From: Pezizomycotina sp. ARF18
Taxonomy: Eukaryota; Ascomycota
Assembly: GCA_002224055.1 (NCBI GenBank)
Contig: AZLU01000005.1
Location: 310,001-374,000, forward strand
Reading direction: 5' to 3'
DNA length: 64,000 bases
This document shows, in pieces, positions 12,310 through 23,323 of this stretch (position 1 is its first letter; each line of letters begins with the position of its first letter). The notes beneath the pieces are model-generated. The model was not told the origin of the DNA, searched no databases, and saw only the letters and a list, made by a program, of their open reading frames with translations. The position numbers and the translations under genes were made by a program.

Positions 12310-12715
12310 TTACAGCACATCGCCGCTGCAATGTACGCAGCGCTTTACTTTCTCCACGCTCCTAATGAACCTTTCCTCATCATTATCCCCGTCGAATATC
12401 GGAAAGGTCAAAATCCTCGCAACATCGTCCATCTTGTAGGGTACGATCTTCATACACTTCCGGCAAAAGCTCTGCCCGCTTTTCGCTCTTGTGGTGAGTC
12501 TCGGAGAAGTCGGAGGAGGAACGACCCTTGCTCACGCGTGCTACGCCATACTTTGAAGAATGGGCGCCTGAGAAAGATCTTTTCAGGAGGCGGTATGGTA
12601 TCGAGGAAATGGTGACACGTTAAACGGAGGCATTGCCTGTCAGCTTCCGAGGGAGGAAGTCGAGGATGTTGAGGAGTACGTCGGTCTGGAGCGATGTGAA
12701 CGTGAGAGCAGCCAT
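12310..12715 (-). CDS. F-box-like/zinc-knuckle protein
   Basis: Probably a small adaptor or regulator. From ATG 12715 the product begins MAALTFTSLQTDVLLNILDF-LP, matching the first helix of an F-box (LPxDVLLNILxFLP). A Ser/Arg-rich middle in shifted frames follows. The last part is clear: SGQSFCRKCMKIVPYKMDD, then ILTFPIFDGDNDEERFIRS and VKRCVHCSGDVL before the stop at 12310. The two CxxC pairs about 40 residues apart look like one zinc site. This F-box plus two-CxxC layout is seen in many short, uncharacterised ascomycete proteins. The plus strand over the same interval has longer but feature-less frames, which I treat as shadows. Confidence 0.45.
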
Positions 12716-13796
12716 TGCTTTTTATGCTTTCAGGGGATCAGAATGCACTAGAGAGTTTTCTAGAACACTTCGAAGTACAGAGCGACAACAGGGAACTTCC
12801 GCCCTTTTAAAAAGGACGCTCCTGGAGGTTCCTTGGCTAATACGAGGCTGAACATAACGTGTATCAAACGATCCTTCTAATTATAGCCCTGCTTTCTCAA
12901 CGTGGCGAAATGTCCAAGTTAAAATAAACCATTTTAATCATACAACTTCTATAAAAGGAGCATGTAACATGGTAATTTAGGGCGGCGATAATTTAGCCTT
13001 TTAATTATCGCAGTCGAAATTAAAGAGCAAGGCGATGTAAAATTATATAACGTCGCGATGAGAGAATGCTCATATTAAAAAATTATTAATTAAAAGTATA
13101 CTGTATTTTAAACAGCTTTGTTTTTCAATCTCAAGACATCCGTAAAGTAAAGTGTCGTAGCGAGCTACCGTCAACGGCCGTTGAATTTGCTTCGCTATTT
13201 CTATTCTTTCCCCTGGCCATCCTCCAGGGAGTAAAAAGCACGCTACTATATATAGAACAATTAGTTGTAAATAAGAGGTGAGAAATCACGCATCAAGATA
13301 GAGACTAGATATTTGTCAATATATGGTAAATAAGAGTAGGATGAAGCTATTCTCTAGCAGACAGGTTCAGGAAAGTACAGTAAAACATACGAGACACAAG
13401 ACTCCTGAGTGAAGGCCGCAGGACTGAAAAAAGGATCAAAGAATGAGCACTTGAAATTTAGGAACCAGGTGACTTATGGTCACTTGCGCGCTCTCCATTG
13501 ATATCGGTTCTGGGATGTGTTACTGCTTTTTTAGTAGCTATCTCTTGCATGTGAGCTATAAAATCTCTCCTATAGAGCCGTTTAGGTTATGTGGATAATG
13601 GAAATGGCAATCCATCCTCTTTTCACATGGCGTAACGTGAGATCGATTGAGATACGGAAAAAAAATCTCAGCATGCCTATCACTGTAGTTGAGGCCTTGC
13701 TAATTTCTACCTTGGAGTCACTCAAAAGAGCATATTTTTCAAAAAGCTAGCCCATTCGTATACGGAGTCAGGTTTAGTAGAATGCCTTGGAGTCTG
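12716..13796. other. AT-rich intergenic
   Basis: AT-rich from 12880 to 13350 with several TTAATTAA-like stretches. No gene or repeat recognised. Confidence 0.5.
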
Positions 13797-14390
13797 CTAT
13801 ATAATCTCTTTCTTTAGGGGTCTCGTTAGCAATTCGAAGTCTCGCCATCTCCTCCACAAGATCCTCGATATAACAATCCCCTTAACATCGCCGTCGCCGA
13901 TGTAGGAGCATGTTTTAAAGCGTACCCACACTCTCTTTAATACACTATGTCTCTTATCCTGCCTGGGGTAGACCGTAATGACCTCTCTCTCCTGCCCCAG
14001 CGTTTCCCATGACCAATCCGCTCTCATAACGAGCTTTTCACCCTTTGTTAGAAAGACCACCACATCTGGGAATTTGAAACCCAGTCTTCCATCTCTAGCT
14101 TTCACAAAAGGGTCGCAGCACGGCCTTTTTGCATCGTACAGCGATAAAACCCGGCCAACCATATTGCAGTAGCAGCAGCGTAGGTCGTACCGTATCACTG
14201 CGTTCCGGATTGATTCCGGTTGCGCTGCCAATGTAGAGGTACTTAACGAAAAGGATCTCGCAAGCTCGAAGGGTGTTGTTGCGCCTAGGACGGAAGTCCG
14301 TATGGTATCGGACGTAATTTTCGTACGTCCATATAGGTATGTTTGCACGAGCCGAGCGCCGTGGCTTTCGCGACTTATTCTGACGACCAT
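13797..14390 (-). CDS. Orphan protein with a CCxC...CC cluster
   Basis: One uninterrupted 197-codon frame from a true ATG at 14390 to a stop at 13797. The middle carries RCCYCNMVGRVLSLYDAKRP followed by CCDPF, a tight set of five cysteines that could bind zinc. Both ends are basic (VRISRESHGARLV; RWRDFELLTRPLKKE). No signal peptide or membrane helix is visible. It is one of few long frames here without an internal offset, which supports it being real. The family is not recognised and it may have an upstream exon. Confidence 0.4.
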   Translation of the reverse strand: MVVRISRESHGARLVQTYLYGRTKITSDTIRTSVLGATTPFELARSFSLSTSTLAAQPESIRNAVIRYDLRCCYCNMVGRVLSLYDAKRPCCDPFVKARDGRLGFKFPDVVVFLTKGEKLVMRADWSWETLGQEREVITVYPRQDKRHSVLKRVWVRFKTCSYIGDGDVKGIVISRILWRRWRDFELLTRPLKKEII

Positions 14391-15481
14391 CGTTCTAGTA
14401 AGTACGGTGGAAGGTAGAGGAGTGTTCGGATACTGTTGGACAGGCGTGGTTTTCGTGATTCGGGGGTATATGTCGGAATTGAGCTGGATCTAGATGAAGG
14501 TTTGCGCCCTGATGCGACGCTTTTGGAATGTACGTAATAGACATTCTGCCTTGTTATCATTCGCATAGCCCAGACACTTCAGACCGAGAGTTACGGCGTT
14601 TGTCCGTTAATTAAGACCCCTCGGGCGACGATCGTTAGGTTTTCGAATGGTATTTGGGCTACGACGTGGTGACGGCAAGCCCTTGCCTATTTATATAATT
14701 GAGAAGCTAAACTTAAACACTCGAGCGCCTTGACTTCATTCGAGCTTGATCCTTGCAATTGCCCTAAATTCACGTTCGAAGAACCTCTTTAAGCATGGCC
14801 AATTGAGTTCAGTCGTAACCTTAAGCCATGTTCTTCTAGATTTTATGGTTTCCACAACTCATCGTTAAAAAAAAACGCGTAAATATGCATAAGTTCATAC
14901 TTGCGAAACCAAAATAGAACGTCTATATATACCGCTGTCATGCAAATAGTTTTATATTTGTGAACGATTTACGACGTATGATCACGTGACCAATATCAAC
15001 TTCTTCATAATTCTGGCTTGATATCTATCCTGAACCTTTTAACCCATAACCTACACCATGAAGTTATCGGAGCGTAAACGCATAGTTCAACTCCCCGTAC
15101 GCTACATCTTGATTTAGTTAGAGATTAGACAGAAACATTTTTCAATCGTCGTCTTGAAATTATAAAGAACAATAAGGAGGAATGGCAAAAGCATATGTGA
15201 GCTTATTGATGTAAACCCACAATACGAAACCATAACAATAGATATCCGTGCTAGAAAATTGAAGCACTGTACTTTCAAGATCGAAGAGTAGTACTGGTTC
15301 ACCTCGATTAATCGCTGTATATAAAAAGATTCCAATCTGGATAACTGTCACCTGTAAATCCTCACAATCACTTCAATGCTAGGAAACGTTCAACTTCCCT
15401 AGCTGAGCATCTCCTACCATCAAGCATTCAAGAGTACGCTTTTTTCTAGCTATATTTCAAACACACAATCCAACTTACGCA
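14391..15481. other. Intergenic
   Basis: No gene recognised. AT-rich between about 14820 and 15350. Short minus-strand frames near 15114-15351 are hydrophobic but AT-driven. Confidence 0.5.
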
Positions 15482-15964
15482 ATGTGCGAACGCTGTATCG
15501 TATACCTCGCCTGCCCGTATGGTGCTTTGGGTTCCCAACCTGCAGATCCAGTCTACGTGCCCCGCTGGAAGAGCATGGTCTTCTTCTACTCCCGGCGCGA
15601 CCGAACTGCGCCTGCACGAGGGTAATAATCACCCGCGCGGAAGCGATAGGGAGGTTCAGGTGCTCCTTCACAGGCCCGGACGATAAGCTGCACGTCGTTT
15701 TCGGAGTCTGCGGTTGCCAGAAGTGTCGGAGGATGGCGCGTACGCGATGACCATCAACAGCAGGCTAACGCGGCGGAACAGGAGAGGATCGTGACGGACC
15801 TCCTGAGGGAGCTCTCTCGAGGCGAAGAGCAGTCGTTCAGCGGGAGGCCCGCCGATATCAAGAGGGTAAGTACCGTCCGTTTTTCCTCGGGCAAGGGATA
15901 TGGCACGATCAGTTTGGAGGGTTGGGTTTATAGGATCCAGCTTTCGGATACTGAGGATGACTGA
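15482..15964 (+). CDS. Small CxxC zinc-type protein
   Basis: Resembles the numerous short fungal proteins that begin MCxx-C and carry scattered Cys pairs; function unknown. From ATG 15482: MCERCIVYLACPYG, a hydrophilic linker, then in a shifted frame NCACTRVIITRAEAIGRFRC, SFTGPDDKLHVVFGVCGCQK and CRRMARTR. A basic/acidic helix follows (QERIVTDLLRELSRGEEQ), then a probable intron beginning GTAAGTACC near 15866 and ending TTTATAG near 15930, and a short tail IQLSDTEDD ending at 15964. The eight cysteines (CxxC, C, CxC, C, CxCxxC) suggest one or two zinc sites. There is no signal peptide, so it is probably cytosolic or nuclear. Confidence 0.5.
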
Positions 15965-16604
15965 AACTGTAATTCTAGATAGTTCAATACGGATATAAAG
16001 ATACATCTATCCATTTAATATCCGTGTTTCAGACGTTGACCTAGCGGTTGACGATGCTAATTGAAAAGAGTTCTCGAGAATAGCCGTACCCGAATTTCTC
16101 CAATGTGAAATGCTGGCAGATTAATGTGAATTATAATTAGGCTTAACGAGCAATAATTCTTTAAGGTCGGATTGGGTGAAGGAGCTCCAGATATAGACGA
16201 CACCCGCGTTTCCTTCTTCGTTCTCTCCTGAATTAGTTGTATGAAAATAACACCGAGCGTAGTTCAGAGCAGTCACTTACTAAAAATGCCGATAAAAAGG
16301 CCATTATAGGTTCATTCAAAGTATTTCTCGATGTGTCATGTCGCTGGTAACATTAGCAAACTCGAGAAACTTGCTCATCCCGCGAGCCATTGTCGTGAGA
16401 GATTATTATGAGGCGGTTTCCCCATCCTAGTATTTTTCTTAGAAGAAACGCATACAACCGCAGACTCCTGCTATGCCCTTTCGAGTTTCGATCGTGACGA
16501 GAACTAAAATATAAGTGTAGACCCAACCCATAGTTCATAATGCTGATTCATCGTCCGAAATATTCCCCAAAACAAACAACCAAAGGAGCGTCTCTTCCCG
16601 CAAA
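15965..16604. other. Intergenic
   Basis: Flanks of two co-directional genes. No gene or repeat seen. Confidence 0.5.
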
Positions 16605-17239
16605 ATGCGCGCAGCTACTTTTCTCCTCTATGCCGCGAGCACGTTCTCCATGGTAGTGCTCGCGACGCCATGCATAATCCCGCAAGTAATCTTTGAAATG
16701 GACAAAACGTACTTCAACTGCCGAGCAGCTATCTCCAAAAGGCCATCCCGGGTCGAGATCGCGGATTTTCTCAAAGCAAGCGTCCACGAGGTCGAAAGCG
16801 ATCGTGAGATGGTTTGTTCCGCCGATATGGTGGGGAAGCTGCTAACTTACGTCGAAGGTCATATTGAAACTTTTACACGCTCTCCAGCGCGATGCGCTAG
16901 GCTTGCACGCGGCGCGGTAAGACATTTCCGGAAAGACGAAGACGTGAACAAAAAGAACAAACGCGCTTATCTCGAAGAAATCGACGACATGGAGATGTAC
17001 CAGAAGTCAGTCGTCGAGAAGACTTCGGAAGAGGCATTGGAAAGTAGAAGAAATACAAAGGTCTCTGAAGAACCTGCTACGCAAAGTGGATGTCGTAACA
17101 ATACGTGTTTGGGCGGAAGAAAATAGCATACAACGCTAAGTTTGACGGCGCCGACACGACCTTAATCGGCGATTTCCAGGAAAACATGAAGGCTCTGATG
17201 GCCCTAGGCTTGGCCCTCGAAGCGAAAGAGCGCGAATGA
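16605..17239 (+). CDS. Secreted helical protein
   Basis: Probable secreted protein. ATG 16605 opens a signal peptide (MRAATFLLYAASTFSMVVLA, then TPCI). The mature part starts with cysteines (PCIIPQ, YFNCRAAISKRP) and continues as charged helices (VEIADFLKASVHEVESDREM, AYLEEIDDMEMYQKSVVEKT). Cys also occurs at MVCSADM, ARCARLARG, SGCRNNTCLG. One frame stops at 17126. A neighbouring frame continues with KKIAYNAKFDGADTTLIGDF and a helix MKALMALGLALEAKERE to a stop at 17239, which looks like the natural end. No family is recognised. A secreted Cys-containing helical protein could be an effector or a wall protein, but that is inference. Confidence 0.5.
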
Positions 17240-17289
17240 GATTATCCACATATTGGTCCAAATAGACCCACTGAGTGAAAAAGGCGTAA

Positions 17290-17806
17290 ATGTCGCGGCA
17301 AACATACGGCCTCCTCTCGCTCCTTGAGCGGGCGACACCTTCGTTGACGAATAGCCTACGACTTGAAATTACATCATCGCGCTCCGAAAGCAGCGCACGT
17401 AGACCAGAAGAAACTGTGGAGCGACGAAGACGCGAAGCTCGTGAAGTCAACGATAAAGAGGCTCAAACAGGTTCTACTGCTGCCGAAGCAAAAGAACCGT
17501 GCGATGCGGTAGCTTTCTATAGACCGATCGAGCCGCTGCTGTTGGAAGCCCGGGAGACAGAAAAAATTAGACAAGATGGTCAACGACAGGGCGATGAGGG
17601 ATGGTGGAACAATTGAAGGAGCTGAATATGCTAGCAGTCCAGGTGTACACCTGTGGAAGTCGTACTGGGAGCAATTCCGCCCTACACCGCCCGCGGACGT
17701 AGGAGATACATTACCGTTCAAAGAAAGACGGATGAAGGCTACAACGGCGGGGAATGTAATGAGCATAGTGGCTCAATGGACTGGAGGATTCCGGAGTAAT
17801 TATTAA
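17290..17806 (+). CDS. Doubtful charged protein gene
   Basis: An ATG at 17290 (MSRQTYGLLSLLERATP) opens a 108-codon Glu/Arg-rich frame. An overlapping frame ends EYASSPGVHLWKSYWEQFRP...VAQWTGGFRSNY at 17806. Other frames in the same interval also look coding-like (AKLVKSTIKRLKQVLLLPKQ). It may be a separate gene or a decayed 3' continuation of the secreted protein upstream. The family is not recognised. Confidence 0.3.
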
Positions 17807-20800
17807 CATAGGCCATTCCCACTGGAGCAACTAGAGCGCCGTGAACTTGTTGAAAGTTTGTCAGTTCTCGCAATACCGAATAACAGAATGTTTAGCCGTG
17901 ATCGAATCATGTTTGTCCATAAAAGGTCTTGTAGCTGCATACATTCCACAGAGAAATCATCGTTTCTTCATGCTTGTAGTACGATTGGAGGACTAGGCAG
18001 TACCCTTTTGCTCAACGATATTTTATTCGACTACAGCCATCGAATACAATCTTGCCAACAAAGCTACTCCCACCTGTGGCTTTTCAGGCAGCTTGCCCAA
18101 CCTCAGCTGAACCAATGGCAGCTCCCGCTTGAAGAAGCAGTCGTCCTGAAATGGATTATTTAACGATGGTGTCCTGCGTGCCGGAATATGACGTAGTATA
18201 GATTGCCAAATGTTTTCGTCCTTTTTCTACGAGCTTCAGTAAGAGACTAGCCTCTTCGGGTGTCAGGTGCTAGAATCAAGGGCTCCTCAGCTGGGCTGCT
18301 GGGAGAGTTCACGATCTCAGAATTGGCGTGCGAGTGTGTTCAGCAAAAAAATCGTCATGCAAGTCACCCCACCTTTCACGTAGAGACGCCGTTGAAAATG
18401 GAATATCTCGCGGAAGTGCAGCATGCAAGGCGACAAAATAGGTATTAAATCCCCAAATCGCTTATTTGACTCTCACCGTCTGCCTCCGCGAGAGGTCACT
18501 TACCAGAGCCCGTTCATCCGTTTCTGCCCACCGCAGAATGTCGTGCATCACCTCGAGACGAACGGGCAAATCAAGGTACCGGTTTTACCGGGAAAGCCGT
18601 CCATTCATCCCATGACGCCAAGGCAGACAAACGGTGACAAGGCTTCAGGATTAGATGCTTGGTCGTCCTTCTAACGTCCTTTACACTTGCGGCGCCATCG
18701 ACGCTTCAAGGTCAAGTAGCAGCCTTTGCAACGTCAGTACCTGTTTCTACGGTCAACCTTTGCGATCCGAACTCGCCGCTTGAATCGTTTTCCCCGGCTT
18801 GAAACCGGTCCGGCAATATCGGTCCCGAGTAACCCAGGTGCCAGCCGCTCAGGGAAAGAAAGAAACTCGTTCGTGAAACTAATGCAGGTGAACTGTAGCC
18901 ATCGGGGAGGAAGTAAACGTAGAAGATCTGAAGATATGAAAGTAAAATGACTAAATACCTGCGAACTAGAAGTTGAAGAGCGCGTTAAGTATGGGGAAAA
19001 AAAGGTAGTGGAAAATATTATTTATATTTATATTTTATTTCTTTATTTGCTGGCGACTCATAGTTTTATTCACTTACTGGGCCGCTTATAATTCAATCTC
19101 AGACCCAATTCAACACTTTCTTTTCTCTAAACCCTCACCACCACCACCACCATCATCATCCATTGCTACTGCTTGGCCCTTTTCATCGATGGGTAGGCCA
19201 AAGGGATAGTGTCCAACTACGGGCTTCGCAGCTCCACCGTTCTGTCAGACAGGAGTCAAACTAGAAGATGGTTCTCCCTATGGGAAAGCAGGACAAACTT
19301 CAGGACACTGATCTGAGGAAGAAAGGTATTTTTCGACGGGCTTTGTCCTTCTCGTTGCGCCCCCAGACTACTGCTGACATACTCCCCCGTAAGGATCATA
19401 AAATCGCTTCTACAAGAGTGCGAGTGCGGAAAGAAATTTCACAGGTTCGTGGAACCAGCTAATAATAGAGGTATGGATGGGAAAGACGGGATAAATTTCT
19501 AGACAATATCATCCGATTGTATTCGCCGACTGTTTCTCCCCATCCGAGTGGGAGGAACCCCGCTTTTCTCCCAGAGACGCGAGTCTGCTGATAGTACTCC
19601 CGTTCGGCTCGAGTGCCCAAGACCATGTATCCGGTCCCGTTCTTGCGAAATTTGCTTTTCGGTGCAATGACCGAGCAACCGGCCCGATTTGCTCAACCAA
19701 AGCTGCACAGAACGATCCCGCTAAATGATGACAAGCGAGCACAGCAGCGAACCGCATTTGCGGTACGTCAAATTTCTCATCCATACGTGAGAAAAATCGG
19801 ATCCCTTGATCTCATAACTGTCTCCGGGGCCATCCTTTTACCGGAGAAATAAAGGCAGGGGAAGAAACGAGCCGCTTTTCGTCTCGACATTCCATTTCAT
19901 CGTCACTACACCGAAATCACCTACGGTTCCACGGGGTCAATTCGAGTGCAAGCCTAGGTTTCGAACGGAGAGAGTACGGGCCCCACATGCTGCACCTTAG
20001 GACTTTTGGTTCCGATGCTCCGTAATTCACCGTTCTCACAGTATCCAAAAAATCTCATCAGCAGCTGCAAGTTTCTGGCGATTTCGCTACCGACTGCCGC
20101 GAACGTGGCCGAGACCGTTCGCAAAATCCTCCCTCGTCCAATCCCCTGTCAGAAAGTCAGACGCCCTGCATGAAAATTCTCTTTGACAACGGAGGCGACC
20201 GACGAGTGATTATCGAAACATGCAGGTTGGGTAGTTAGGGAACTTGGACAGCCAGAAAGAGAGATAGCGAAAGGGGTGGGATAAAAAATCGTTCGAGAAT
20301 AAAAGTATCACACCATATGATATTTTTTAAATCGCAGCCGAACCCGTCCCCCATCTAGAACAACTTGGCGCATTAACTTATTTCACACCAAAATTTGGGC
20401 GGGCGGCGTGCGAGTTTTTGTTTTCAGCGAACACTCTCATACTAGCCCTACTCTTCTCTTTAGGCATTTAGCTGCTTGCGGATTTTTCTGGCCTTTGCTT
20501 TTTTTTTCTTTTTTTTTCTCTTCTTTATTGTGCTGACATGGCGAGCTCTGACCTTTCCCTAGCAAAAACAGCAATGATAATATTAAAATATTATCACACC
20601 ACAGATTACCGAAAACAAGATACCACGGTGTCCCTATCGTCCATAGACGGATTCAGATTCGATACGCCCGGGTTCATCTCGCCCAAATGAGCGAAATGTA
20701 ATTAATCGAGTGGATCACAATACCACGGAATATTTGTTCCGCCAAAGAGCAAGGGTGAATGGTATGCTAAAGATACCGATGGCATCCCGTCCCCTACCGA

Positions 20801-21428
20801 TTCCCTACCACTATTCGCCGGAATGAAGAGCCGTTCATGAATCATGATTGCAGAGTGCACACCAGACCCTTCTTTTATCCTGTCTTTTCCTTCGTCCCAA
20901 TCCTATCTTCCCTTGGCTCTCTCTCTCGTTTTCGGTGCAGCGGATACCGTATCAACGTCTTATCCGCGAGATGTCCAATCAGGTGACGTTTGTATGAGCT
21001 TATACTGTATTTCGGATATTGTTCCGTTCCTCTTCGCTCTGCGATATCAAACCGGAATGCGCTAGAGCATTCCATCGTGCTTTGAGATACAGCTATCACT
21101 TTTTATTTAAGCAGCCAACGTTGAGAAGGAACTGTCCCCTCCCTCCAGATTAAGCAGTTACACGCAAAAAATTTTCCCTATCATCCCTATCAACCGACGA
21201 AAAGAAAAATAAAGGCTTTAATCTTCAAACGATCTTTTCAAAGCTTCTCAAAAACATTACACCTACCTCTCTCAGCCATCGACGTCTGAAAAGCCGCCAA
21301 CGCAGAGCGATTGCAGAGAAATTAAACCGCAACCAATCGCAATTTCCATATGATCACGAACATAGCAGAAGCCAAAAGGATGGTAAGCAGACTCAGACCC
21401 CACAGTTCCTCTCTTTACACCCTCGACC
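17807..21428. other. 3.6-kb gene-poor region
   Basis: No confident gene. Two minus-strand pieces are worth noting. At about 18590-18440 a frame reads RNRYLDLPVRLEVMHDILRW then a GTAAGT-like donor, as an exon would. At 19784-19509 a 91-codon frame has a true ATG and starts MDEKFDVPQMRFAAVLACHH. Neither matches a known family. A microsatellite lies at 19136-19162, and the 19-base word shared with 57.6 kb lies at 20298-20316. Confidence 0.4.
19136..19162 (+). repeat. (ACC)n(ATC)n microsatellite
   Basis: About six ACC units pass into three ATC units. Read directly. Confidence 0.9.
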
Positions 21429-22104
21429 TTGGATGCCGCTACCACACTTCCCAATCAGGGCAATAGATCCGACCGAAAGTCGATAAGACCTTCTCATTTC
21501 CACCGAGCCCTAGCACTAATGCATCATACCACAGTTATCTGCCCGTGCGGCACCATACCACCTCAACATACCACACATCCTCGAAGCCAGCAAGGCCCCC
21601 ATGACACTTCAGCGGATACACCCGCATCATCATCTCGACCAGCGGGACACTTCCTCTGCAACGATCTCTTCTGGCACCGTTATCGCCCACGGCCTGCCGA
21701 CACCCACGTCCTCCAAAATCACCCACGACCCTGTCCTCCTTCCACATCCCCTGCTCCCCGAGAACCGTTCGGCCTTGTGCGATGATGATGTCATATGAAA
21801 CCTAGGACCCCAACGAGACCGACGACGCCTAGGACCCCTACGCCTCCCGAAGTAGAAGAGGTTCCAACCAGTGCCCGCTGGCTCCGTGGCCGTGGGGACC
21901 GCAGGAGCACCTGGCCGGCTTACTTCGGCGGCAGGAAGCCCGAGAGAGGCACACTTTCTGCTCCTGGAGCCAGCAGGACCAGAAGAGGGCTTCCACCTCA
22001 AGCTCTTCGAAAAGCACTGCACCCTGGACGACGATATGGTTACGGCTATACTAGCGGCTGCGAGAACTAAGCCGAACAAGACAAAATCAAATTGTACGAA
22101 TTAA
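21429..22104 (+). CDS. Possible Pro/Thr/His-rich protein gene
   Basis: Low-complexity coding-like sequence, locally GC-rich between AT-rich flanks. Successive frames give a His/Pro/Thr-rich stretch (RIHPHHHLDQRDTSSATISS), then TPRTPTPPEVEEVP, then SPREAHFLLLEPAGPEEGFH and LKLFEKHCTLDDDMVTAIL before a Lys/Asn-rich end at 22104. The last part (about 21900-22070) looks like a folded helical piece. The minus strand is open over much of the same interval (22079-21630) but is Arg/Gly-rich and featureless. Start, exons and family are unknown. Confidence 0.3.
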
Positions 22105-23323
22105 ATCTTTACCTTGTTTTTGTTACTCGTTTAAATCCTTTCGTTTCTCGGTTGTTGTCTTGATCCTTTCATTATTGTACTTAATTTGCTCCGATATTAT
22201 ATGATCGTCGCGTCGTTTCCTTTTTGCGTTATAGTCTGTTGTGATTGAGCTGCAGCAAAAGCACTTGCTTTTCTTCCCTTCATTCTTCGTTGTTTTTATT
22301 TCATTGCGCAAGGTGTTATTTGTTTCTTTCTTTTTTTCGTCGTCCAGGAAGTATAACAAATTGCATGAACGAGAAGCATTTACGTACTTTACCTACACCA
22401 AATTGTACAATATTTCAGCAGGAGAACAGTCCTGGCGCGATTTATTATCTTTTCTACCATTCCGTTATCCTTTCCTTATCAAAAAGCATCAAGCTATAGC
22501 TCTTGTTCTGTTTCTTCTTTTACTTGAGTACTCTATATAACCAACACACCATCTCCACTGGCCCTGGAAGTGAATGTTTAATAATTATGTATAATAATAT
22601 TAATTGAATATATTACTGAAATTCCTTTTTTTTTTTTCTTCTTTCTCAACACCAAATCCAACTCATGACCATGACGTCGTCTAACCGTTTTTCGTTCCTG
22701 TGCAACATACGATAAATTCCATCTTACAAGGATCGAGAATAAAAAAAAAAAACTCTTCACAGATATCGTAGGACCACAAGGCTAAACTCGAATAAGATTT
22801 TCGAATTCCCCATGATGCACGATAACGGGAAGAGATGGGGAAGGGAAAGCATCATGGCATCATCGTGTATGGGACTTGATTGCACCCGAATGAGGGGATG
22901 TGGAAAATGTGGTGTTATAGTATTATTATATCACGATACTCAGAAAATTTCATGATCCAGATTTGTACCCGCGCGGTCTCGTAACGAGAAATGCAATACT
23001 GCCCAATGATATTGAATGGCTAGTTAAACTTAGTATACCGATCTATGTAAAAAATGAACATGCCACTATTAAAAAAAAAAAAAAAAAAACCATGCCAGCG
23101 TCTATATATCCAATACACGAAAAGAAAAGAAAAAGTGTCATGCTATTCCCAAACCCGGAAAATATCTAATATAAAACCGACGTGTAAGAATGAGGGGAAA
23201 AAGAGGAGTAATAGAAATGACTCCGTTGCGTTATTACCTACCATTCACCTTTTACTACTCTCTTCCCTGCAAGCGCCCTTTGTACAATCTACCACTATTT
23301 GCTCATTTCTTTCTTTCTTATTT
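22105..23323. other. AT-rich intergenic
   Basis: Between a plus-strand and a minus-strand gene end. It contains A/T runs at 22626, 22740 and 23071 (18 A) and an imperfect copy of the 57.6-kb shared word on the minus strand near 22905-22925. No gene seen. Confidence 0.5.
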
